Assembly: GCA_934646965.1 (NCBI GenBank)
Contig: CAKUEZ010000016.1
Span: 1 to 31,458, forward strand
Direction: 5' to 3'
Source: an uncultured Collinsella sp.
GTDB lineage: Bacteria; Actinomycetota; Coriobacteriia; Coriobacteriales; Coriobacteriaceae
DNA length: 31,458 nt
The position numbers and the translations under genes are program-made. Positions 1-8,267 of the stretch are shown one piece after another (position 1 is the stretch's first letter; each line of letters starts with the position of its first letter). The notes under the pieces are model-generated. The model saw only the letters and a program-made list of their open reading frames with translations, was not told the origin of the DNA and ran no database searches.

Positions 1-2652
1 CGTCAGCTCGAGCACACGATCGCCTATATCGATATCGACGGCCTTAAAATCTGCAACGACCGCTTTGGGCACCCGGCGGGCAATCGCTATATCACCAAGG
101 TCGCAAACCATCTTAAGTTGCATTGCCATCCCGATGAGCATATCTACCGTATAGGCGGCGATGAGTTCGTGCTCATCTCTATGAGCGATTCGGTCGACAT
201 GCTTGATCGGAGACTCGAAGCCTGCCGAACCTCTCTTGCCGCCTCGACGTTCGATGACGGCAAGACCCCCATGAGCTACAGCTACGGTTGTGCCCATGCC
301 AATCCCTTTGCAGGCGATGTCCTTCATAAGATGACGGCCGAAGCTGACCGGCGGATGTATGACTACAAATTCACCAACGCCGCACGCGACCGCATGGGCA
401 AGACATTCGGCGAGCAGCATCACACCCTCGACACCTTAGCCGAATTTCATTCCGTGCAAGATCGCATCTTTCAGGCACTGTCACTCACGGACATCGGGCG
501 CTACCTGTTTATCTGCAATGTCGACACCGATCAGTCCCATTGGTCCCACAACGCCGTGCAGGATTTTGGCTTACCATCCGGAACCGTCTATCAAATGGGC
601 GCGGTGTGGTCGCAACACATCCACCCCGATGATGTCGATGCCTGGCGTCAGGACATCGAAGAGGTGATGTCGGGCAAAAAGCACCACCACAATATGCGCT
701 ATCGCGCCCTGGACGCAAGCGGTCGATACGTCACCGTCACGTGTGCTGGCATCCGTCTCGACGGTAACGGCAACGAGCCCACGCTGTTCGCCGGCTCCAT
801 CACCAACGCGAGCATTGTCGAAAGCACCGACCCAGCCACCGGCATAGGCGATGTGCGCGCGTTGATGACGGCCATCGAAAGACGCAGGGAGCTCGCCAAG
901 CCCACCGATCTGGTGGCGTTTAAATTCGAGAATATCGACCGCATCAATGCCGTCTATGGCTATCAAATGGGCAACGATGTCCTCGCGGAGCTCGTCGGAC
1001 GCGTTCTTTCGCAGCTCGATGGATCGGGCGAGCTCTATCGTTCGTATGGGCTGCAGTTTGTCCTTATGTTTGACAGCCAACCCGACATCGATCTTTCCAA
1101 TATTGCCCAAGAGGTGCAGCGCACACTCATGGAGCCCACCACGGAACTCAACATCGATATCGCCCCCGTTGCCCATACGTCATTTGCGCGCTATCCGTCT
1201 ATCATCTCGCAGCCACTCACGATGCTGTCCAGTCTCAACCGCCGCCTGGACGCCGAGACGCGCAGCAAGACCCCAACGAACTTTGGGCAAAGTGGCCTGG
1301 CCAAAACCGTCGACCGTGTTACGTACGACCGACGAGACAAGATGACCGGACTCATGCGCGGCAACGACTTTCTATACGCCGCCGATATGCACCACTCCGC
1401 ACACACTCGCGAAAACCGCGCCATTGTCGCCATTGATTTGGGACGCATGCGCGTCTTTAACGAATGGTACGGACGCCAGGCAGGCGACGCCCTCATCGCC
1501 GAAGTGGGCGGCGCATTGTTGGCGCTGCGAGCCGATTGCGACGGGCTCGCCGGATACTGGGGGCAGGACGACTTCGTCGCCTACCTCCCTGGTGACCGCA
1601 AGACCATCGATGCCCTCTACCATCGCATCCAGACCATCGTCGCTTCGCGCGATGACTCGGTGGGCTTTTTGCCCGCCTTTGGCGTTTGCCCAATTGAGCC
1701 GGGAGAGCACATCGACATCTTGTTGTACGACCGTGCAAAAGCCGCGCTCACCCGAGCCCGCCACGATTTTAGAGACCGTATCAAACACTTTGAGCCCGAG
1801 ACCTATGCGCAGCGTGAACGCGAGGACTATCTGCTCTCGGCGTTTCAACGCGCTCTGGGCCAGGGGCATATCACTTTCTATATTCAACCGCAGTACGACA
1901 TGAAGACCGAAAAGATCGTAGGTGGCGAGGCCCTTGCCCGCTGGAAAGACGGAGACGGCAACTTCATCTCGCCCGGCACGTTTGTGCCGCTGCTCGAACG
2001 CAACGGTTTTGCCGTGACGCTCGATCGTCATATCTGGAACCTCGTCTTTACGTGGCTCTCCAAGCGCTTGGCCCAGGGACTGCCCTGCGTGCCCATCTCC
2101 ATTAACGTGAGCCAAACCGACCTGATTTCGGTCGACGTCGCCGGGCAGCTCGAGCGCCTGGCGATGCGTCATGCCGTTCCCACGCACTTCGTTAAAGTCG
2201 AAATCACCGAAAGCGCCTACGCCGATAATCCCGCAGATATCGAAACGCTTACGGGCAAGCTCCGCGCTTTGGGCTTCTCCGTATTGATTGACGACTTTGG
2301 CAGCGGAGCGTCGTCGCTTAGCATGCTGCAGAATATCGATGCCGACGCAATTAAACTCGACAGCCGCTTTATGCCCGCAGAAGCCCATCAGGCCAACAAG
2401 GGCGAAAACATCGTCAAGTCCATTATCAACATGTCTTGGGAGATTGGCATGCCGGTCATAGTGGAAGGCGTCGAAACCGAAAAGCAAGTCGCCTTCCTGC
2501 AGGACCTTGGCTCGCGTTACGTCCAAGGCTATTACTATTACCGACCCATGCCGGTCGAGTCGTTTGAGAAGCTCCTGACCAGCGATGCATCGATTGACCC
2601 GCGAGGTATCCTCTTGCACGACAGCAACCAGCACATCGACTTTGCAAAATAG
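1..2652 (+). CDS. GGDEF/PAS/EAL cyclic-di-GMP protein, 5'-truncated by window
   Basis: The reading frame is open from base 1, so the start lies upstream. The first domain is a GGDEF diguanylate cyclase domain with an intact GGDEF motif (bases 154-168) and the YIDIDGLK metal-site segment. A PAS-like domain follows (about 460-810, with the HPDD motif). Next come two degenerate GGDEF folds: the motif site reads YGLQF in the first and WGQDDF in the second. The C-terminal EAL domain (about 1840-2610) has EALARW, INVS, EITES, DDFG, IKLD and EGVET, the set expected of an active c-di-GMP phosphodiesterase. It may therefore both make and degrade c-di-GMP. No transmembrane segment is visible in the part present. 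It is the first of three tandem paralogues. The 89-bp gap to the next gene has only a short GCGCGC hairpin (2694-2708) without a T-run, so co-transcription is plausible. Confidence 0.93.
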   Translation, partial: RQLEHTIAYIDIDGLKICNDRFGHPAGNRYITKVANHLKLHCHPDEHIYRIGGDEFVLISMSDSVDMLDRRLEACRTSLAASTFDDGKTPMSYSYGCAHANPFAGDVLHKMTAEADRRMYDYKFTNAARDRMGKTFGEQHHTLDTLAEFHSVQDRIFQALSLTDIGRYLFICNVDTDQSHWSHNAVQDFGLPSGTVYQMGAVWSQHIHPDDVDAWRQDIEEVMSGKKHHHNMRYRALDASGRYVTVTCAGIRLDGNGNEPTLFAGSITNASIVESTDPATGIGDVRALMTAIERRRELAKPTDLVAFKFENIDRINAVYGYQMGNDVLAELVGRVLSQLDGSGELYRSYGLQFVLMFDSQPDIDLSNIAQEVQRTLMEPTTELNIDIAPVAHTSFARYPSIISQPLTMLSSLNRRLDAETRSKTPTNFGQSGLAKTVDRVTYDRRDKMTGLMRGNDFLYAADMHHSAHTRENRAIVAIDLGRMRVFNEWYGRQAGDALIAEVGGALLALRADCDGLAGYWGQDDFVAYLPGDRKTIDALYHRIQTIVASRDDSVGFLPAFGVCPIEPGEHIDILLYDRAKAALTRARHDFRDRIKHFEPETYAQREREDYLLSAFQRALGQGHITFYIQPQYDMKTEKIVGGEALARWKDGDGNFISPGTFVPLLERNGFAVTLDRHIWNLVFTWLSKRLAQGLPCVPISINVSQTDLISVDVAGQLERLAMRHAVPTHFVKVEITESAYADNPADIETLTGKLRALGFSVLIDDFGSGASSLSMLQNIDADAIKLDSRFMPAEAHQANKGENIVKSIINMSWEIGMPVIVEGVETEKQVAFLQDLGSRYVQGYYYYRPMPVESFEKLLTSDASIDPRGILLHDSNQHIDFAK

Positions 2653-2741
2653 TGCCACTTGCTAACGGCAGAAACCCTCACCTTTAACACGCAGCGCGCA
2701 CCGCGCGCCGCATCGCCTCCATCCAAGAAAGCAGCGTAGAC

Positions 2742-5459
2742 ATGGAAAGCGCCAGCAACTATACCGAGACGCTCGAAAAGACCGTCCGCGACCTCCTAGA
2801 GCGTCAGGACGACCTTATCAAAACCGCATTTACCGACCCCCTTACCGGATTGGGCAACCGTGGCGGCTTTACCAAATCTCTCGAGGAGCTCTGGGAGCAA
2901 AACACGCCGGTCACTATGGCGTTTATCGACATCGATAACCTTAAACACTGCAACGATGCCTTTGGCCATGACGAAGGCAACCGTTACATCATCCAGGTAA
3001 GCCTGTACCTCAAGCTCTATATCAAGGTCGGCGAAGCGGCGTTTCGCCTGGGTGGAGACGAATTTGCCATCCTGTCACCAATTGCGACCGAGGACGATCT
3101 CGCCAGACGTCTGGAGCACTGCCGAGCAGTGCTCCTCAAAAACAACGATGCCGAGATGCCCCATTCGTTTAGCTACGGCGTATCGCACGCCAACCCCAAG
3201 TTGGGCGAGACCTCCAATCGTATGACGCTCGATGCCGACCACCGCATGTACGACTACAAACTGCGCCACGCCATTCACTTGGATCGCCGCAACATCAGTC
3301 AAGTCCACGCGGATGACTTTGAGGTCAGCGACCGCATCTTTGACGCGCTCTCGATGCTCGAGGAGGGCCGCTACTTCTTTATCGAAAACATCGATAAGAA
3401 CCGCACCCTTTGGTCGCAGGGAGCGCAACGCGATTTTGGCCTGCCTTCGGAGCACATAGACAACTGCCGCGATTACTGGAAAACACGCGTGCACCCCGAT
3501 GACCTCGAAGCCTACATCCAAGATATCGACCAATTCTTTAATAACTCAAAGCACTATCGCGTTATGCAATATCGTGTGCGCAACGCCGACGGCGACTACG
3601 TGCTTTGTCGCGTCCGAGGCTATCGCATCGACGGAAACGGAGACACGCCTTCGCTCTACGTTGGCGAGCTCGTTAACCACTCACTCGTTGAGACGATCGA
3701 CCCCGCCACGGGGCTCGGTACTCAGCGCATGTTGGTCAATTCCATCGATGGCTGCCGCCGCGACAATCGCGAGGCGGGACTGATCGCCGTTCGCGTTCGC
3801 GGTACGACCCAGCTCAACGAGCGTTATGGCGCCGACGCCGTAGATGCCATGCTGTCCGAATATGCCGGCCGCATGCTCTCGCTCGCCCGCGGCAGAAGTC
3901 GCGTATTCCGCTCGCGCAGCGCGCAGTTTGTCATGCTCGCCGAGGGCTTGGACCGTGATGCCTTTGAGCATCTTGTTCAAGATTTGGAGCAGGTCGTTTC
4001 TGCCCCTGTCCAGATTGCCGACGATACCATTACCCCCACGTGCCTGGTCGTTCCCGTCTACTACGAACGCCTGATCAACCAGGCCCCGGCCATTTTGGAC
4101 GAACTCGATCGCCGTATCCGCGCCATCAACGGGCCGTTTCACAACAACAGCCTCTCCATACCCGAGATCGACCGCAAGGGCGCAATTGCCGAGCGCATCG
4201 ACTCACTTACCGGCCTCTACCGCCCCAGCGAGTTTATGCGCCGCGCCAATGCCTTCCTCGCAACGGTGAACGAGGGCGTCTGGTGCATTGCCACCGTTGA
4301 CATGGGGCACATGCGCCTCTTTAACGAGTGGCACGGGCAGGCCGAAGGCGATCGTGTTCTCGCCGACGTGGGCACGGTTCTCAAGGATATCGAAAACGCA
4401 GGGCTAGGCGTTGCGGGCTATTGGGGCCAGGATGACTTTTGCATCCTCGCGCCCTTTGAGCACGATGTTGTGCATCGAATTTATGCCCGCGTGCGCGAGG
4501 CCGTAGCCAAGCACGACGACGGCGTAGGCTTTTGGCCGTCCATGGGCGTATACCCCATCGACGCTCGCGAGGAAATCTCCATCGATGCCCAGGCCAAGGC
4601 CATGTTTACCAATCGACGCGCCAAAATCGACTTCAAGGAGCGCATTGCCATTTTCCGCCCCGAGGAATACGAGCATGAGATTGCGTTCCACCACACGCTG
4701 ACCGAGTTCCAGTATGCGCTCTCAAACGGCCGCATCACCTACTACCTGCAGCCCCAGGTCGATATGGAAACCGGCGAGATCATTGGAGCCGAGGCGCTCA
4801 CGCGTTGGATCGACAAGGATGGGTCTCTCATTTCGCCCGCTACCTTTATCCCGGCCCTCGAGGAGAGCGGCTTTGTGGTGACGCTCGACAAGTACATCTG
4901 GCAGGGCGTCGCCTCGTGGCTTCGCGAACGCCTCGATCGTGGCCTTCGCGTGGTTCCGATTTCCCTCAATGTGTCGCGCGTAGACATTCTTGCCTGCGAT
5001 GTCGCCGAGCATATGGGAGCGCTGGCCGCCCAGTACAGCCTGCCACCCGAACTCATGCACATCGAGATTACCGAGACCGCCTATACCGGAGAGTCCGAGG
5101 CCGTGGACAGGTTGACGGCAGACCTTCACACCCGAGGCTTCTCGACCTACATGGACGATTTTGGCACCGGCCAGTCCACGCTCGCGATGCTCAAGAACGT
5201 CAACGTCGACGTCATCAAGCTCGACCGCACCTTTGTGCCCACCGACCGCGATCAAGGCCGCAGCACGCAAATCGTATCATCGATGCTCGAGATGGCGCAT
5301 TCGCTCCATCTGCCCGCTGTGGTCGAAGGTGTTGAAACGGAGGCTCAGGCTCAGCTGTTGCGCCAGATGGGCGCCCGCTACGCGCAAGGCTTCCTCTACT
5401 ATCGCCCCATGCCGGCTGCGGAATTTGAGGCGCTGCTCGATAGCGACGATGACAATTGA
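2742..5459 (+). CDS. GGDEF-PAS-GGDEF*-GGDEF*-EAL cyclic-di-GMP protein
   Basis: This 905-residue protein is the complete version of the architecture seen in the preceding gene. A short helical lead (1-30) is followed by an intact GGDEF domain (about 32-185; motif RLGGDEF at 102-108) and a PAS-like domain (about 205-310; HPDD at 251-254). A degenerate GGDEF fold has RSAQF at the motif site (about 315-445). A second degenerate fold reads WGQDDF (about 482-640). The EAL domain (about 650-900) has EALTRW, LNVS, EITET, DDFG, IKLD and EGVET, so phosphodiesterase residues are intact. The I-site position before GGDEF reads KVGE rather than RxxD, so classical product inhibition is unlikely. No membrane span is seen, so a cytosolic protein sensing through PAS is inferred. 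The ribosome binding site is weak (AAGAAAG). Which activity dominates cannot be told from sequence. Confidence 0.95.
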   Translation: MESASNYTETLEKTVRDLLERQDDLIKTAFTDPLTGLGNRGGFTKSLEELWEQNTPVTMAFIDIDNLKHCNDAFGHDEGNRYIIQVSLYLKLYIKVGEAAFRLGGDEFAILSPIATEDDLARRLEHCRAVLLKNNDAEMPHSFSYGVSHANPKLGETSNRMTLDADHRMYDYKLRHAIHLDRRNISQVHADDFEVSDRIFDALSMLEEGRYFFIENIDKNRTLWSQGAQRDFGLPSEHIDNCRDYWKTRVHPDDLEAYIQDIDQFFNNSKHYRVMQYRVRNADGDYVLCRVRGYRIDGNGDTPSLYVGELVNHSLVETIDPATGLGTQRMLVNSIDGCRRDNREAGLIAVRVRGTTQLNERYGADAVDAMLSEYAGRMLSLARGRSRVFRSRSAQFVMLAEGLDRDAFEHLVQDLEQVVSAPVQIADDTITPTCLVVPVYYERLINQAPAILDELDRRIRAINGPFHNNSLSIPEIDRKGAIAERIDSLTGLYRPSEFMRRANAFLATVNEGVWCIATVDMGHMRLFNEWHGQAEGDRVLADVGTVLKDIENAGLGVAGYWGQDDFCILAPFEHDVVHRIYARVREAVAKHDDGVGFWPSMGVYPIDAREEISIDAQAKAMFTNRRAKIDFKERIAIFRPEEYEHEIAFHHTLTEFQYALSNGRITYYLQPQVDMETGEIIGAEALTRWIDKDGSLISPATFIPALEESGFVVTLDKYIWQGVASWLRERLDRGLRVVPISLNVSRVDILACDVAEHMGALAAQYSLPPELMHIEITETAYTGESEAVDRLTADLHTRGFSTYMDDFGTGQSTLAMLKNVNVDVIKLDRTFVPTDRDQGRSTQIVSSMLEMAHSLHLPAVVEGVETEAQAQLLRQMGARYAQGFLYYRPMPAAEFEALLDSDDDN

Positions 5460-5517
5460 TACGCTCGCGCACAAAACGCTACCGCTGAGGGACGCGATTG
5501 TCCCCACTGGCTAACTT

Positions 5518-5548
5518 ATATCCCCAATCCGGACCGAATTGGGGATAT
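5518..5548. promoter_or_regulatory. 11-bp perfect inverted repeat before third GGDEF gene
   Basis: Arms ATATCCCCAAT (5518-5528) and ATTGGGGATAT (5538-5548) are perfect complements separated by 9 nt. The site lies 58 bp after the stop of the preceding gene and 38 bp before the next start. No T-run follows either arm, which argues against a simple terminator. An operator or a leader hairpin is possible. Confidence 0.6.
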
Positions 5549-5586
5549 GATACGAACCACTGTCTTGCCCAAGGAGGTTATTCATC

Positions 5587-7116
5587 ATGAACGAGTCATA
5601 TCGCCTGGGCGAGCAATCGATTATCACCTATCTTCAGCGACTTGCGAATGGAGTCTCGACCGCCGAGCTCGATATCGCGGCACTGCCCACGGAGCTACGC
5701 GGCATTGGCGAGCAACTGCAAAAGACGCACGCCATCCTGCAGCAAGAACGCCAGCTACTTGAGCGTAGCACCTATATCGATTCGCTCACCAATCTGGGAA
5801 ACCGCGGCGGACTCGACCATCACGTCGATCAACTCTGGCGCAAAGGCGACCCTTTCACCTGTGCTTATATTGACATCGATCACCTCAAGCACTGCAACGA
5901 TATATTTGGCCACGCCGAGGGCAATCGCTATATTCTGAGCATCTGCCGCGCGCTCTCCGAAACCATGGAGCACGACGAATTGCTGTTCCGCATTGGCGGA
6001 GACGAGTTCGTGCTCATCTCACCCACGACAAGCGAGACGGAACTTGAGCAGCGCCTGGAGCAGGTACGCACCAATCTGATCGAGGCAACCTCGGACGGCA
6101 AGGCACCAATGATCGCCAGCTTTAGCTTTGGCTGCTCGCGCGTCGATCCGCTTGCCGGCGATACGCGCCGCCAGATGACGATGGATGCCGATCGCAAAAT
6201 GTATCGCTACAAACTCATGCATCGCGTGCAGCAGCCCGAAGGCGACGGCGCGCCGCAACGCCCCGTTGCCGACCATCTTCCCTGCAACGATCGCGTATTC
6301 CAGGCGATCTCCATGAGCTCTGAGACGCGCTATCCCTTCATCCTCAACCTCGATACCGGCGAATCGCAATGGTCGGTCAACGCCGTGCGCGATTTTGACC
6401 TGCCTTCCCAGCACCCTTTTAACTCGGTCGATATGTGGCTTGCCCGCGTCCACCCCGAGGACCGCGACAATGTGCGCACCGAGCTCGATATGGTGGTCAA
6501 CGGCACATGGCACTTCCACTACATGCAGTACCGCGTGATGGATGCCACCGGAGCGTACGCGCTTTGCGACTGCACGGGCTACCGCTTGGACGGCACCGAT
6601 ACCGAGCCTAACATGTACGTGGGCATTATCATCAACCGAAGCCTAGCGGATACGACCGATTCCGTGACTGGCCTGGGCGATGTTCATGCCTTGGTCAACG
6701 CCATCGGCGAGATGCGGCGCGTGGCACGCGAGGCGGGATTCATCACCATCAAGATCGACGATATCGCCAAGGTCAATGCCCGCTTTGGATTCGATGCGGG
6801 CGACCGCGTGCTCGCCGAAAGCGCCGCCTGCCTCATGGATTGTTCGCGCGGCAAGGGTCGCCTGTTCCGTTCGACGGGACCAACGTTCGTGGCGCTTTTC
6901 GATGAGCTCGGCCCCGAGGCAATCGACGAAATCGCAAGCGAAATCGAACGGTTCCTGGGTTCTCCCGTGCTCATCGGCTCGCTTGAATATCAGCCGCCCA
7001 TTCGCGTGGCCACACTCCATCTGGACGGCGTCGACCGTCAGCCCGTTTCCATCTTGAACGAGCTCAAAGCGCTGCTTGAAGAGGCGCCGCAGGTGCCGGG
7101 TACTCAGCTGGATTAA
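5587..7116 (+). CDS. GGDEF-PAS-GGDEF* protein without EAL domain (probable diguanylate cyclase)
   Basis: This 509-residue protein is paralogous to the first three domains of its two upstream neighbours. Residues 1-60 form an extra helical or coiled-coil lead. The GGDEF domain is intact (about 62-205; RIGGDEF at 125-131, with YIDIDHLK upstream). The PAS-like domain (about 225-340) carries HPED. The last domain is a degenerate GGDEF fold with STGPTF at the motif site. There is no third GGDEF fold and no EAL domain, so it can be predicted to synthesise but not degrade c-di-GMP. The I-site position reads EHDE instead of RxxD. A strong AAGGAGG ribosome binding site 8 bp before the ATG fixes the start and contrasts with the weak one of the preceding gene. 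No EAL remnant is visible in the following 80 bp. Confidence 0.94.
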   Translation: MNESYRLGEQSIITYLQRLANGVSTAELDIAALPTELRGIGEQLQKTHAILQQERQLLERSTYIDSLTNLGNRGGLDHHVDQLWRKGDPFTCAYIDIDHLKHCNDIFGHAEGNRYILSICRALSETMEHDELLFRIGGDEFVLISPTTSETELEQRLEQVRTNLIEATSDGKAPMIASFSFGCSRVDPLAGDTRRQMTMDADRKMYRYKLMHRVQQPEGDGAPQRPVADHLPCNDRVFQAISMSSETRYPFILNLDTGESQWSVNAVRDFDLPSQHPFNSVDMWLARVHPEDRDNVRTELDMVVNGTWHFHYMQYRVMDATGAYALCDCTGYRLDGTDTEPNMYVGIIINRSLADTTDSVTGLGDVHALVNAIGEMRRVAREAGFITIKIDDIAKVNARFGFDAGDRVLAESAACLMDCSRGKGRLFRSTGPTFVALFDELGPEAIDEIASEIERFLGSPVLIGSLEYQPPIRVATLHLDGVDRQPVSILNELKALLEEAPQVPGTQLD

Positions 7117-7152
7117 CGGCACATGTCGCGGCGCACGCCGTCGGCCTCATCG

Positions 7153-7161
7153 TGAGATAAT
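7153..7161 (+). promoter_or_regulatory. Possible extended -10 promoter
   Basis: TGAGATAAT fits an extended -10 element (TGn followed by a TATAAT-like hexamer) 37 bp before the flavodoxin-fold gene. No convincing -35 hexamer is seen at 17 bp spacing. Confidence 0.3.
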
Positions 7162-7198
7162 CCCCTGCAGAAGTCATCAAAAGCAGAGGGAGTTTGTA

Positions 7199-7822
7199 AT
7201 GAAGGTTCTTCTAGTTAACGGTAGCCCCAAGGCAAACGGAAACACCGCCACGGCACTCGCCGAAGTCGCCGAGCAGCTGCATGCCGAGGGTATCGATACC
7301 GAGGTATTCCAGCTGGGCGCCAAGCCCATTCGCGACTGCATAGGTTGTGGCCAGTGCGGCAAGCTCGATTGCCGCTGTACCTTTGACGACGACGTGGTCA
7401 ACGAGCTGATTGCCGCCGCCGAGCAGGCAGACGGCTTTGTCTTTGGCTCGCCCGTCTACTATGCGCACCCCAGCGGTCGCATCCTCTCGGCCCTCGACCG
7501 CGCGTTCTATGCCGGCGGCAAGGCCTTTGCGCACAAGCCCGGCGCCGCTGTCGCCGTTGCCCGTCGTGGCGGCACATCGACCACCTTCGACGTGCTCAAC
7601 AAGTACTTCACCATCAACCAGATGCCCGTGGTCGCCTCCACGTACTGGAACAACGTCTTTGGTTCCATGCCGGGCGAGGCCGCCCAGGACGCCGAGGGCC
7701 TGGCCACCATGCGCAACATCGGCAAAAACATGGCTTGGCTCCTGCGCTGCATCGAGGCAGGAAAGGCCGCCGGCATCGAAGCCCCCGAGGCCGATCGCGC
7801 CAGGACCAACTTCATCAGGTAG
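7199..7822 (+). CDS. Flavodoxin-fold NAD(P)H-dependent FMN oxidoreductase
   Basis: The 207-residue product begins with the flavin-phosphate loop MKVLLVNGSPKANGNT, typical of the NADPH-dependent FMN reductase / iron-sulfur flavoprotein family. A cysteine cluster follows (CIGCGQCGKLDC at about 46-57). In this family such a cluster can carry an Fe-S centre, but fewer cysteines are also common, so metal binding is uncertain. The segment FGSPVYYAHPSG is the second flavin-contact region. It is probably a cytosolic flavin reductase; the electron acceptor is unknown. The ATG at 7199 was chosen over an in-frame upstream ATG because GAGGGAG lies just before it and the upstream extension is low-complexity Arg-rich. 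The next gene starts 17 bp after its stop, suggesting an operon. Confidence 0.9.
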   Translation: MKVLLVNGSPKANGNTATALAEVAEQLHAEGIDTEVFQLGAKPIRDCIGCGQCGKLDCRCTFDDDVVNELIAAAEQADGFVFGSPVYYAHPSGRILSALDRAFYAGGKAFAHKPGAAVAVARRGGTSTTFDVLNKYFTINQMPVVASTYWNNVFGSMPGEAAQDAEGLATMRNIGKNMAWLLRCIEAGKAAGIEAPEADRARTNFIR

Positions 7823-7839
7823 AACGGCGGAACTAGTAA

Positions 7840-8181
7840 ATGAACGTGCAGATTTTTGGTACCAAGAAGTCTTTCGACACCAAGAAGGCGCAGCGCTATT
7901 TTAAGGAGCGCCGCATCAAGGTGCAGTTTATCGACCTTAAGGAAAAGGAGATGAGCAAGGGCGAGCTTACGAGCGTCATGCAGGCGGTCGGCGGCATCGA
8001 CAAACTGCTCAACCCCAAGGCCAAAGACGAGGAAACGCTCGCGCTCATCCAGCACCTCACCCCTAGCCAGCGCTTCGACAAGCTGCTCGAGAATCAGCAG
8101 GTACTGGCCGAGCCCATCGTGCGCAACGGCAAAAAGGCGACCGTCGGGTATTGCCCCGATGTGTGGGGAGCCTGGGAGTAG
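7840..8181 (+). CDS. ArsC/Spx-like thioredoxin-fold protein lacking the usual catalytic Cys
   Basis: The 113-residue protein matches the arsenate reductase (ArsC/YffB/Spx) fold: an N-terminal beta strand and loop MNVQIFGTKKSFDTKKAQR, a central FIDLKEKEMSKGEL segment, and the C-terminal I-V-R-N-G-K motif that forms the cis-Pro face (EPIVRNGKKATVGYCPDVW). Family members usually have Cys at the loop position occupied here by Ser11. The only visible Cys is near the C terminus. Reduction of arsenate by the normal mechanism is therefore unlikely. A binding, regulatory or altered redox role is possible. The ribosome binding site is weak (GGCGGA). It follows the flavodoxin-fold gene by 17 bp and was probably co-transcribed with it. 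Confidence 0.88.
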   Translation: MNVQIFGTKKSFDTKKAQRYFKERRIKVQFIDLKEKEMSKGELTSVMQAVGGIDKLLNPKAKDEETLALIQHLTPSQRFDKLLENQQVLAEPIVRNGKKATVGYCPDVWGAWE

Positions 8182-8267
8182 CCTGTGTTATTTGCCGGCT
8201 CGTGGGTATAAGAGCGAGCGTTTGGCATATGATTCAACTGTAAGCCATGTCTAACAAAGGAGGGCAC

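Noticed and set aside
1372..2658. 428-codon minus-strand frame opposite the first GGDEF/EAL gene
   Set aside because: Antisense shadow of a motif-rich coding region with no ribosome binding site.
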